From Harmonia axyridis (Eukaryota; Arthropoda; Insecta; Coleoptera; Coccinellidae): a stretch of DNA of 64,000 nt. This document shows positions 11,849 through 22,367 of the stretch, in pieces (the stretch's first letter is position 1; the number at the start of each line of letters is the position of its first letter). Where the stretch lies: NCBI RefSeq assembly GCF_914767665.1, contig NC_059502.1, forward strand, positions 1,240,001 to 1,304,000. Direction: 5' to 3'. The notes under the pieces are model-generated. The model saw only the letters and a program-made list of their open reading frames with translations, had not been told where the DNA came from and did no database searches. Position numbers and translations under genes: made by a program.

Positions 11849-13305
11849 CACTGCGCAAAAAAATTAACGCACATTATGGAAATCTCAAATGTATTCTACA
11901 ACTGAAGGTGTTCTCAATGATAATTATTTTTATCAGAATTATGCATGCATATGTTTTCCACTTTCAACGTTTTTCTTCAATACAGATGTTTTTTCCCAGC
12001 AGGAATAAAAAAAAAATGAGATTATTTTTTATTTGATTTTCTACACTCGATCGCTATGCAACGCGAAACACGCAATTTGACCCAAGAGGAATGTGCCCAA
12101 GCGATAGTTTTGCGAGAAGAAGGGTGGACATACACACGAATTTCAGAAAGGTTTGGAGTTTCCCATACAAGTGTGTCCAGAATGTTGCAGCGATTCAGGG
12201 AGACAGGTATGAATGTCCGAAGACCAGGACAGGGTAGACCACGGGTAACAACTGCCGTTCAAGAACATTACTTGAGAGTTTCCTCGTTGAGACAACGGTT
12301 TGCAACCGCTCGCCTCCTTCAAAATCAGCTTGAGCAAACTCATGGGGTGCAAATCAGCACTCAGACAATAAGAAATCGCCTCAGAGAATATGATTTAAGG
12401 CCTCGTGTCGCGGCAAGAGGCCCAGCTCTTACCCCAGCCCATCGAAGGGCGCGTTTGGATTTTGCAAGAGAGCATATCCATTGGGAAGAGGCTGATTGGG
12501 AAAGAGTTCTCTTCACAGATGAGTCTAGATTCTGCCTCTACCATTGTGATCGACGTTCCCTTGTATACAGACGTCCCCAAGAAAGATATGCTCAGTGCAA
12601 TTTCCTGAATACTACTGGTTTCGGGGGAGGATCGATTATGGTATGGGGTGGAATATCTTTGACTGCTCGCACAGACCTAGTGGTCGTTGATGATGGAGCT
12701 ATGAATGCTAATAGGTATATAAGGAACATTCTTGAAGAGCATGTAGTGCCATTTGCCCCATACATTGGTGAAAATTTCATTTTTATGGACGATAATGCCA
12801 GACCTCATCGTGCGCGCATCGTTCATCGTTCACCTTGAAGAGGTTGAAATCTCTCGAATGGAATGGCCACCAAGAAGTCCAGATCTCAATCCGATTGAGC
12901 AGGTTTGGGATAAACTCAATAGAAGGCTGATAAGTTCAGAAAATCATCCAGCTACTCTTTATGACTTAGGAATCCAACTCAGAGAAATCTGGGAAGGATT
13001 AGATCAGAACATTTTAAGATCACTCATTTTGTGTATGAACCGTCGTTGCCGAGCTGTAATTAACGCAATGGGTGGAAATACTAAGTATTAAATCACTTAT
13101 CAGCATTCCGGTATTTTGAAAATTGTTTATTTCATAAGAAATCATAAGATTCGGTGAAATCCTGAATTTTTCTTCCATTTAATGTGTCTTGTTTCGTTCA
13201 AAACCTGCCCTAGAGAACATAAAAAATAAGTTATAAAGTCAATGTAGAGTTAACTTTCATTAAAATTGAGATTTTCATAATGTTCGTTAATTTTTTTGCG
13301 CAGTG
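11849..13305 (+). mobile_element. Near-intact Tc1 (DD34E) transposon
   Basis: A 1457-bp element with terminal inverted repeats: CACTGCGCAAAAAAATTAAC at 11849 and its near-perfect complement ending GCGCAGTG at 13305. The repeats extend about 40 bp (CGCACATTATGGAAATCTCA on the left, TGAGATTTTCATAATGTTCG on the right). The right end is followed by TA, the expected target-site dinucleotide; the left flank is AA, so one TA copy may have mutated. It carries one transposase gene with a single frameshift. Two truncated relatives lie at 15.9-16.9 and 52.5-53.1 kb. Confidence 0.92.
12056..13091 (+). pseudogene. Tc1 transposase, one frameshift
   Basis: A Tc1-family transposase of about 345 residues. 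The N-terminal paired-like helix-turn-helix reads EEGWTYTRISERFGVSHTSV (residues about 20-45), with a GRPR motif near residue 60. The catalytic Asp of LFTDESRF, the Asp of FIFMDDNARPHRAR and the Glu of SPDLNPIEQVWD are all present, with 34 residues between the last two once the frame is corrected. The frame from ATG 12056 runs to a stop at 12838. A 1-nt insertion at about 12825-12833, judged against the copy at 16.4 kb, moves the last 90 residues (EEVEISRMEWPPRSPDLNPI to GGNTKY) into the frame ending at 13091. The product as read would lack the catalytic Glu. Confidence 0.9.
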
Positions 13306-14149
13306 TATTTTTCTGAGGGAGAAGAATGTGCATTTTATCTTCTCGTAATGCGTAAAATTTGTCAGATGATTCCAATACAAAATTATGTTTCATCAATATC
13401 TGAAAAAATAACCAACTGATCGATTTGAAATTAAGAAAAATGTTGCAAAATTTTTGATTCAAAACAAAAAAATCAAAGTACGTCAGGAACTCATATACCA
13501 CATCACCATTCTAAACAGAACATTAACACAAATTCCTCCAATACCTCACACAGATCAACCAACCATAAACTGCTTCTTCAACGACCTTAACCTTGTCCAG
13601 CGTTTGTTATTCTATGCGTCTCTCTTAATATAAAGATCGGATAGTTATAATGACGACTTTACGGGATGTCACAGACATTTCACCGTTTTATTGACACTCC
13701 ATCTGTACATTAGAGCCTGGAATACGCCAGTAACACGATTATGCACTAGCGTATCTGGCTAAGTAGACTGATCCTTGGAGCACCTATAAAATTGCAGTTT
13801 TCTATCAAACTCGGCTTAGACGGTCTTTATGGAATATAATTAATACTCAAGATAGGCGCAACGAGACGTTCAAGTCGCAGCATCCTTGAGAATTGAGTTG
13901 TCTGGGACTAGTTTTAATCCTGCGGTAGATGGAATTCGAGCGTATATATTGATCATTTTGAAGTTTTACGCAATATCATGAGCGTTTCTTTCACACTGTT
14001 CTCCTTGCTTGGTAGCTCTTTATATTTGGTATATATCGTTCTATATAAAGGCTGTCTAACTCATGGATTTGAGTTTTTGTTACAAAATTCACGTATTCTG
14101 GTCACTTATCTCTCCAAAATTTCATTTTTTACATGAAGTCTACTAGGGT
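13306..14149. other. Non-coding spacer
   Basis: No recognised gene or repeat in this stretch. Confidence 0.4.
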
Positions 14150-14300
14150 ATTTTCGCTGAAGGCTCTAACAGTAGTCGGTGATCATTTTTGATATCTATC
14201 TTCCACATTTCTAATGCCCTGATGGAATCTTTCACTCTGTTCTTCAATAAAATCAACCAAGTTTTCTGGGGAGCGATCTCGGTGGCTATGGAAGTACTCA
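14150..14300 (-). pseudogene. Fossil of an uncharacterised repeat-borne protein, copy 1
   Basis: The minus-strand frame reads KVEYFHSHRDRSPENLVDF then IEEQSERFHQGIRNVEDRYQ before a stop. It matches the second copy at 49000-49206 (LHSHLDRFRENLGDM, REEQGERFHQDI). From memory, this HSHLD..EEQGERFHQDI block recurs in uncharacterised, probably repeat-derived arthropod proteins; I know no function. No flanking ends were identified. Confidence 0.55.
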
Positions 14301-14399
14301 ACTTTTATATTAATATCCAACCCAGAATTTTCAAAATTGAAAGCATAGTTTTCACCAATTGAAGAACACGAGGGTAATTTGATCCAGGTATAATTCCAT

Positions 14400-14815
14400 T
14401 TTAGGTTTTAATTTTCTGCTCTAATATGAGGAAATCTGCGGCTGAAGCTCATCGAATGCTCTCAAATATCTTTGGTGAGAAAACGTGCCAAGAGTGTTTT
14501 CAACGCTTCAAGAACGGTGATTTTGACTTCGAAGACCTGCATGGCGGTGGAAGAGAGAAGGTATTCGAAAATGCAGAATTGAAGGCATTACTTGATCAAG
14601 ACTCGTGTCAAACGCATCAAGAATAGGCAGGATCTTTGTGAGTGACTCAACAAGCCATTTCAAACGGCCTGAAAGTCATGGAAATGATTCAGAAACAAGG
14701 AACTTGGGTGCCGTACGAGTTGAAGCTGAGATATGTTGAACGGCAGTTGTTTGCTTGTGAATAGCTGCTTGCAAGGCAAAGGCGAAAGGGATTTATGCAT
14801 TGCATTGTGAAAATT
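14400..14815 (+). mobile_element. Truncated mariner, copy 2 (N-terminal half)
   Basis: The plus-strand frame from 14426 reads MRKSAAEAHRMLSNIFGEKT, CQECFQRFKNGDFDFEDLHG, then ALLDQDSCQTHQE and a stop at 14626. After a frame change come IQKQGTWVPYELKLRYVERR and a stop near 14761. This is the DNA-binding half of the same mariner family as copy 1. It ends before the catalytic domain and has neither terminal repeat, so it is an immobile fragment. Confidence 0.8.
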
Positions 14816-15930
14816 TTGGTTTTGGCCGTTATAGATATATTTATTTCGGTTGGAAAAAATCTGGTGGAGTTTTTGGAATAATCAGATAATTGGATTTTCG
14901 ACATCAATTAGGTTTTTCATTTTGGTGGCTACTTCATTAAATCGTTGAAATAATAAACCATGTGTTAAGTTTAGAGTGTCTTACTATTGTTGTGGATAAA
15001 GAAAGAAGTGCTTATGAATCGTCTATTCAAATCTTCCAAATATATATGTCGGGATCCCCAACAAGTATCCATGACAAATGATCCTCAAACTCAACGGGAC
15101 CAAATGTCATCCAGGAATTTTGCACCCCTTAAAGATGAGTAAGCACCAATCTTCAGGTGTATAAATTATACAAATCATTTCGATGTTCCATAACACAGTG
15201 TCACAGCCACAATGCCTTAGGAGGCACGAATCTATACGAACTAAGTTCGAACCATTGGAGGTTCGATGACATAACAGAAATTTCAATCTCAATATAAATG
15301 GATTTGTCGCAGATAACATCGGAAATCTATAACGAGTTCGATAGTGAAATAACGATAATGTCTTGTCCCCATCCCTATGACAGCACGATTGACGTCGATT
15401 TCCTGTTTCTGGCATTCTGGAATTCGAGCCTCGCTCTCGATATCTCACGTCACGTTGACGTTTTGAAATCATGCTAATTTCGTCCGTTTCTTTTTATTTT
15501 TTTTAGACGGGTCGCCAGATCTACGCGAACGATAAACCGGAGAGGGTTTCGTTGTTCTCCCGAAATTGTGACTTAATTTGTTCAAACCATTTTATTGGGT
15601 CAGTTGACAGGTTGACGTGCAGCGTTAAATGACATGTTGGCTTCGACGTTATCTCCATTATGGTGGCAAGTGTGGACTCTATGAAGATGTGGAAGGAATT
15701 TCGAGTGTTTTCCTTGGAATGGTGTGATTCAGTCAACAGGATGATCAAGATATAGGGTGTCTCAAATTCGATGCTCTCTAGAAGCATCGCTAGAACTATA
15801 AGGCTTAGAGAAAAAATCTTCAAGGACCCCCGATCCGTTTTTTCGCAATAATAAGAGTCAGAGTCAGAGAGAAGATCATAGATATCTTGATTCTTTCACA
15901 AGTTACAGGGCGTTTCTGAAAAATGAATGA
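14816..15930. other. Non-coding spacer
   Basis: No recognised gene. Minus frames at 15107-15472 and 15521-15823 lack motifs and are not supported. Confidence 0.4.
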
Positions 15931-16889
15931 ATTAACGCACATTCTGAAAATCTCCATTTTAATGAAAGTTAAGTCTACATTGACTTTATAACTTATTTTT
16001 TATGTTATCTCGGGAAGGTTTTGAACAAGACACATTAAATGGAAGAAAAATTCAGTATTTCACCGAATCTTATGTGAAAGAAGAGAAATAAACAATTTTC
16101 AAAATACTGGAATGCTGATAAGTGATTTAATACTTGGTATTTCCACCCCTTGCGTTAATTACAGCTCGGCAACGACGGTTCATACTCAAAATGAGTGATC
16201 TTAAAATGTTCTGATCTAATCCTTCCCAGATTTCTCCGAGTTGGATTCCTAAGTCATTAAGAGTAGCTGGATGATTTTCTGAACTTCTCAGCCTTCTATT
16301 GAGGTTGTTCCAAACCTGCTCAATCGGATTGAGATCTGGACTTCTTGCTGGCCATTCCATTCGAGAGACTTCAACCTCTTCAAGGTACTCCTGAATGATG
16401 CGCGCACGATGGGGTCTGGCATTATCGTCCATAAAAATGAAATTTTCACCAATGTATGGGGCAAATGGCACTACATGCTCTTCAAGAATGTTCCTTATAT
16501 ACCTATCAGCATTCATAGCTCCATTATCAACAACCACTAGGTCTGTGCGAGCAGTCAAAGTTATTCCACCTCATACCATAATCGATCCTCTCCCGAAATC
16601 AGTAGTATTCAAGAAATTGCACTCAGCATATCTTTCATGTGGACAATCTGTATACAAGGGAACGTCGATCACAATGGTAGAGGCAGAATCTAGACTCATC
16701 TGTGAAGAGAACTCTTTCCCAATCAGCCTCTTCCCAATGGATATGCTCTCTTGCAAAATCCAAACGCGCCCTTCGATGGGCTGGGGTAAGAGCTGGGCCT
16801 CTTGCCGCGACACGATGCCTTAAATCATATTCTCTGAGGCGATTTCTTATTGTCTGAGTGCTAATTTGCACCCCATGAGTTTGCTCAAT
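15931..16889 (-). mobile_element. Truncated Tc1 element, copy 2
   Basis: The right-end terminal repeat (ATTAACGCACATTCTGAAAA, from 15931) is partly degenerate, and its outermost bases are lost. Homology to the 11.85-kb element stops at about 16889, inside the transposase gene, so the DNA-binding end and left terminal repeat are absent. Confidence 0.85.
16127..16889 (-). pseudogene. Tc1 transposase fragment, copy 2
   Basis: The catalytic half of the Tc1 transposase on the minus strand, in two frames. The upper frame (16889 to about 16640) covers THGVQISTQTIRNRLREYDL and VLFTDESRFCLYHCDRR. The lower frame (16558-16127) covers ARTDLVVVDNGAMNADRYIR, FIFMDDNARPHRARI and SPDLNPIEQVWNNL to GGNTKY. 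The second Asp and the Glu are separated by 34 residues in an unbroken frame, confirming the DD34E class. It serves as the in-window reference for the frameshift in the 12-kb copy. Truncation and frameshifts make it inactive. Confidence 0.85.
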
Positions 16890-18589
16890 ATATTTTTCTT
16901 GTCGTCGTCTCATTTCAGGAGATCTGATAGGGTAGGAGATGTGCATCAAGGTTCTGAAGGAGTCCTAATACGAAATGTAGTAGGTTATCAAAAAAAAAAA
17001 AACCTGTTTAAAGAGATCTGTCAAATTACAAATCAGAACCTATTCTAAAATTCTCAAGAAAATATTGCAGAGACCATTCATCATAAAGAAGAAACAGAAA
17101 CACAACATAATATAGAAGCCGATATTCTTCAAAGTTCTATACTCTAAGTATTCAGTTCCACTCCGTTTTATTTACGCTAAAATTATTCATCTCGATAATA
17201 GAATTCTTAATCGCTCCAATGCCATCCTCGATTCTCTCCAGAGGGTTGCGTATTATTATGCAGCTCGCAGCTGTTAAAATCACAGCTTTTAACCCCTCAA
17301 CAGCAACACATTTAATTTGGGGGTTGCACACATCTAGCGGTAAATTCAATCAACAACTCTGTCGAAATCAATTCTTGTTAAAACATTCGAATGGTTTGAA
17401 TGGAGGTGGAATTGATAGAAGTTAAAGGGAGTTTCTTGGCTGGAGTACTTTAGAGGGGACGATACAGTTTTCTTTTATATTTCTTGTCTGTGATTGTTGG
17501 ATTGGAAATGGAAACAGAAATCTACAGTTGTAACAACATGAGTGGTTGAATTTTCATGATGATTCTGTGGATTTATTTCATTGCTCACCGGATTTCTTCC
17601 AGAAAACAAGTATTTATTTCTCTCTATCCATCTCATAATGTGATTAATCTGATTGGGTGACAAGTTCAGTATTTTCAAAAGTTTTTATGCGACAAGGTTT
17701 CGATTTTGTATCATCACATACTTCTCCCAAGCAGAAAATCTAGGGAAAAAAGCTACAATTCCAAGTAGAAGGTGTAAAATAATAATTTCAAATTTGTTTG
17801 CAAAATTTCTTCACAACCATAGAGAATTTTAATATTCCAGTAAATTCTACGTAATTAAAATCCTTATTATGACTGTTCCACTGTTGAAGATCGATCCTCT
17901 TTTCGAATGTTCCTTCAGCTGGTTGAAAAGAATATAAATATGAATTCTAACAATTCTTTTTTGACCCCAACACCACCTCATCTGAAGAATAACCAGTGTA
18001 AAACTTTTCATATTTCAAGACGTATCTAGGCCAGCTGAAGAAACTTCATAACAATAAAATATCGAAGGCAAGCAAGTATAGAAAAAAGAAGAACATACTA
18101 AAAGTTTGGCACACACAGAATATCCCTGGCTCCTCCAGGATGTAGCAAACAACGTATTCGTTACTAAACAAACACAGGCAGTCCTGCCAACAATACCGTC
18201 GTCGATACTACGTTGCAGCAGCAGCCCATGCAAACATGTCTATTTACTCTTCACCATAATTGATTCGTCACCGGCATTATGCCTCTTTCACATCATAACA
18301 GTTATTTATTTATTTACCAACATGCACCGTTAATGTATGAAGGACAGTTTGTAACTATGACAGCCAAAGAAGTAGGTGTTTTTTGTGTTAATAATGGCAA
18401 GATTCGTTTTTAATGATGATGAATTTATTCTTATTCCTAAAATTTCTTTTGTCCTCGACTATTGTGCAAATTTTCATTATGTATTAAATGGCTCCAGCAC
18501 CACAAATACGAGTTATTCAAGTAATTGAAATAAAAAAAAGAATTGTTGTGTGCCATTGTTGAAAAATCTGACTAATGGAATTAAAAGGC
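16890..18589. other. Non-coding spacer
   Basis: No gene I can support. The minus frame at 17152-17349 has an even residue composition and could be an isolated exon, but I recognise no domain or convincing splice partners. Confidence 0.4.
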
Positions 18590-19258
18590 TGAGAATAGAA
18601 TCCGCTATCTGGGCAGTTACCACTTTTGAAGCTGTCATATTTTGATATTTGACAAGTAAAAACTATATCGTTACTAAGAATGAATGACACACGCTTCAAC
18701 GACGCATTGAAATTGTTAAACTTACCACAAATTTGGTGGAAATTTTGCAGTCACATCAGTTTGCAAAACTAAAGCACTTTTGGGTCGTAGTAAAGCACCT
18801 TCGGCACTAGTGCAAAAATTTGAGCTAGTTCAAGTTTACAAAGGAACTCAAGAAGCAAGTCTATCACCTGCAACTTCATATCTTCACTGAATGGGTCCTT
18901 AAAGAGGTCATCACAATTGGCCACCGAGATCTTGTGATTTAACACTTTTAGATTTTTTTCCCTTTTAGGCCACGTGTTAAATGAGGTCTATGCCAATGTT
19001 TCATCCATAATCGTTTCAAGAGCTTAAAGATGGAATTCATGAAATTATAGAGGACATACAACCGAATAAGTTATAGAAAATTTCATGAAAAGGATATGAT
19101 GCTGCAACTGTAGTCTTGGTGGCCATTTGGATGATATAGTTTTTCATAGTAAATATCCGAGTAAATATCCTCTTTACAATGAAATAACCATATATTGACT
19201 TGTCTTACAATATACTCGTTTTTTATATAGATGAAACCTCCTTTTGGAAAACCATTTA
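18590..19258 (+). mobile_element. Family-2 DDE element remnant
   Basis: The left part (18601-18665) carries CTATCTGGGCAGTTACCACT and GAAGCTGTCATATTTTGATA, as at 7.9 kb. A helix-turn-helix remnant follows at about 18690. At 18917 the frame reads WPPRSCDLTLLDFF around the third catalytic Asp, then YANVSSII and VIENFMKR with stops between. The right end (19180-19250) has TTTACAATGAAATAACCATA and ATGAAACCTCCTTTTGGAAA. Length is about 670 bp, with much of the catalytic core deleted. Confidence 0.7.
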
Positions 19259-20925
19259 TAAGCACGCTAAATTTCAATTTTGTCAGAAATATTAATCTTT
19301 TCTGTTTCTGGTAGAGCGATCAATGTGAAATTTTGCAAGTTGCTTCAAGCTAATGATTCTGCATCTAAATGAAAGATTTAATCTACATATAATTCGTATA
19401 GTTTCAAAATGATTGGACATTGGAAATCTGCACCTACCCTGAAAAATCAAAAGTCTAGGTTTTTTGTCGAGATATACTTATAGCACTCTGTTTGAGGAAA
19501 AAGTTTTTTACAGAATACTGATTAACGAAATTGTGCAATAATCTACTGCAAAACCATCCCCCAAAAACTCACAAATTGAATTGACGAGCTTTAAAGGATG
19601 AATAGAATCATACCGAAACCTATTTACCGATCTTATAAAGCACTTTCATGCCCATTGTACTATGGGGGTGATATCTGATCAACGAATACACCCCATATAT
19701 CCGGTAATGAAATCCAAGATTTAATTTAGGGGTGCATCGTTTTTGTTAAGGCTTCTGCTTCCTATGTAGGTCAGTGATATTTGTGGGTCAAACAATCGAT
19801 TTTTTGATCAGATTATCTTTCTCACGAAAATTATGCATCATATTAAGTTAATCTTTGTTATTCGAACGTTGATAATAGTCATATTCGAATGTAGTAGATG
19901 TCTGAATTCTCAGCCAAACTTTTAGTACAAACGAAAATGGAAATGAAACGTGTTTACTTCAAATTAACGTCATCATAAATTCACTCAAGGTGGTACGTTT
20001 CCCATCACGGATTATTCTAGTTTGGGAGAATATTATGCATATTTTTAAACAAATATTTTTCTCGGAAGTCTTATTTATGAGGTTGTCAATAAATAGGAAA
20101 ATATTTTCTTATACTGACCATTTTATAATTCAATATGGAGAGTTATATAGTGAAAATTCCTGTAACATCAATATCTGAAACAATTTGCTTGATCAACTAT
20201 CATATTTAGTTACCCTTCACACAGATGAAGATAGCAAATTTGAAAATATAAACATTCACTAAACTCACTAAAAATGTAACAGCCTCGAAATAGTTTCTTT
20301 GAAGATGTTCTGAATTCTGTGTAGACTTAGCATTCACATTATCATTCAATAGGTATTGGCCAATATCACTCTGATACATAACTTTTGATAGGTCATCTTA
20401 TATTTCTCTTCAAAGAACCAAGATAGTACCTACCCATATCATTTGATCTTTCAATATTTGCCAGCATGCCAAAAGTTTATAAACTCTATTCCAAGTTGAG
20501 AGATGTAACTGTCGCATTCATAATGCTGATTTTGATGTTTTCGAATGTGTCAATAATGTCTAAAGGTCCAAGATTTATAGATTCAATGATGGAATAAATT
20601 AATTTATCTATCTCAAGATAGAGCACCTCGTAAACTTGGAATGTCATTCAAATAGAAGATACTCACTTGGAGGTTTCAAGAAGACTACAACTATCAAATG
20701 AACCATATGATCTCCAAGTCAATTGTCAAAAGTACCATCGACAACACGCAGAAAACACCAAGTGGAGAACTTCCCTCCCAGACGACGTCAAATAGGAAAG
20801 CCAGAGGCGCCAGAACAGACCCATGACGAACACTGCGTGACAAGCACCGCAATCAACATTGTTTCTATCATTCGTTATGCCACATAAGGATCGATTATTG
20901 ACACTTGCAGCCACACCACATTCAA
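19259..20925. other. Non-coding spacer
   Basis: AT-rich sequence without a recognised gene or repeat. Confidence 0.4.
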
Positions 20926-21125
20926 AACGCGTGCATATCAAAGTTCACAAAGTATCTGCGCGCTTAATACCAAAACGTGCCGTCGCGGCGCCACCGTCGC
21001 GCGGGTCAATCCGGTTTCAAGATGGCGTCCCCGGATTCGACGCCATTGGACGGTCGGAACGCCAGGGGCGGGGCGTGTTTTTCATTCGTCTTTTGTCCTG
21101 CAGGATAGGGGAGAGATCTTGGGAG
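20926..21125 (+). other. CpG-rich island with a splice donor, possible 5' exon
   Basis: About 200 bp of clearly GC- and CpG-rich sequence in an AT-rich setting. It includes GGGGCGGGGCG near 21068 and AAGATGGCG near 21021. It is followed by GGGAGTAAGTAA at 21121, a good consensus 5' splice site. A first, largely untranslated exon of a plus-strand transcript would look like this. No coding product is recognised and no partner exon was identified, so this is inference. Confidence 0.3.
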
Positions 21126-21920
21126 TAAGTAAATTTCGTATTGTGCTTTTTGTCTCATCTTATAATATGAAATATTAAAGGCATGTTGATATCCTACATG
21201 CTACTTTCCGCGGGCCTTTAAATAACTCAATTTATTAGCCGTGTCCCAAGAGCAGGGATATTTTTTATTGGTAATGAATGCAGTCACGTTGTTTTTGATT
21301 CAGACATGCTGTTTGATAGGTTGAGACGGGGGGAAAAGGGGGATTATTGGCGTTTATAGCCGTCCTTTGTTTTTGAGGACGGTTGCTGTTGGTTTCCTAG
21401 CTTTATTGCGTTGTGAAAGAGATGGATTTGATGTTTCGGTTCGTTATTTACGGTGATGAGTTTTATTCGACAAAAAATGTTTTGACTCCCCCTTGTAATT
21501 TTCTGTTTAACTCTGAGGATTGAGAAATATTAAACATTTCAATTCATTTTGTTGAAGTTCAAACTACAGGATTAGTTTCATTGAAATGAGGTGCCCAATT
21601 TAGACTTGGTATGCTAACGCTTTGTCCATATACCTATTTCTCTAATTCTGTGGTTATTCCGTTCATTCTTCCACATCTTGTAGAAAAAAATAGTGCGAGA
21701 ATAGGTATATCAGAAACGCACAGTTTTCAGGGTTATATTTTATTGTTATATGTTGGTACTCCGAACTTTCCGCCACGGCTTTATCTGTCAATTCATCAAT
21801 TTGCCATAAAGAAATCAGTTCTGCCAACCAATATTTCTCAATGCGAAAATCACTAAATGATATTTATGGAAATATTTCATTAATTTCAATAAAAATGCAA
21901 TGAATTAGAGAAAATTATGT

Positions 21921-22040
21921 ATAATACTCGTACAGAAGGCTCATTCTACCACTCGTTCTTTCAAAAACTCGCCACTTCGTGGCTCATTTTTGAATTTTGA
22001 ACTCGTGGAAGAATATCAGTGCCTTCTGCACTTGTATTAT
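21921..22040. repeat. 120-bp inverted repeat (hairpin)
   Basis: The left arm ATAATACTCGTACAGAAGGC (21921-21940) and right arm GCCTTCTGCACTTGTATTAT (22021-22040) pair at 17 of 20 positions. A perfect small hairpin, GCCAC-TTC-GTGGC, sits inside at 21971-21983. It may be a fold-back MITE, though no second copy was seen. Confidence 0.65.
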
Positions 22041-22329
22041 AAATAACTATTAGACTTCATCAAGGCTACAGAGAAAACATTGAGTCGAAAATGAAGTAAA
22101 TCTAAATATATATGAAACGTGGCATTTTTATCACAAAAATCATATTGACTCTAGTAGGCGTCTTTTTACATATTGAATTATAAAATCAAAATAGTTTTTG
22201 TTAATGAAAAGAAGATGCATGGTTACCTACAAGATAAGCAATATGGAGCTATGTCTATCTTAGAATGCTCATCTAGAGTTACCTTTTTTTAGACACTAGA
22301 TAAGATAGGTACATTTTTAGACTATCCAT

Positions 22330-22367
22330 CATTTTGGATTAAAAATGGCATTTTGGATTAAAAATGG
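22330..22367. repeat. 19-bp tandem duplication
   Basis: CATTTTGGATTAAAAATGG occurs twice head to tail without mismatch. Confidence 0.85.

Noticed and set aside
17152..17349. Minus frame with protein-like composition
   Set aside because: No recognised domain, partner exon or conserved start; not enough to call a gene.
20859..21128. Plus frame of 89 residues across the CpG island
   Set aside because: Low-complexity Arg-rich translation without a domain; more likely untranslated if transcribed.
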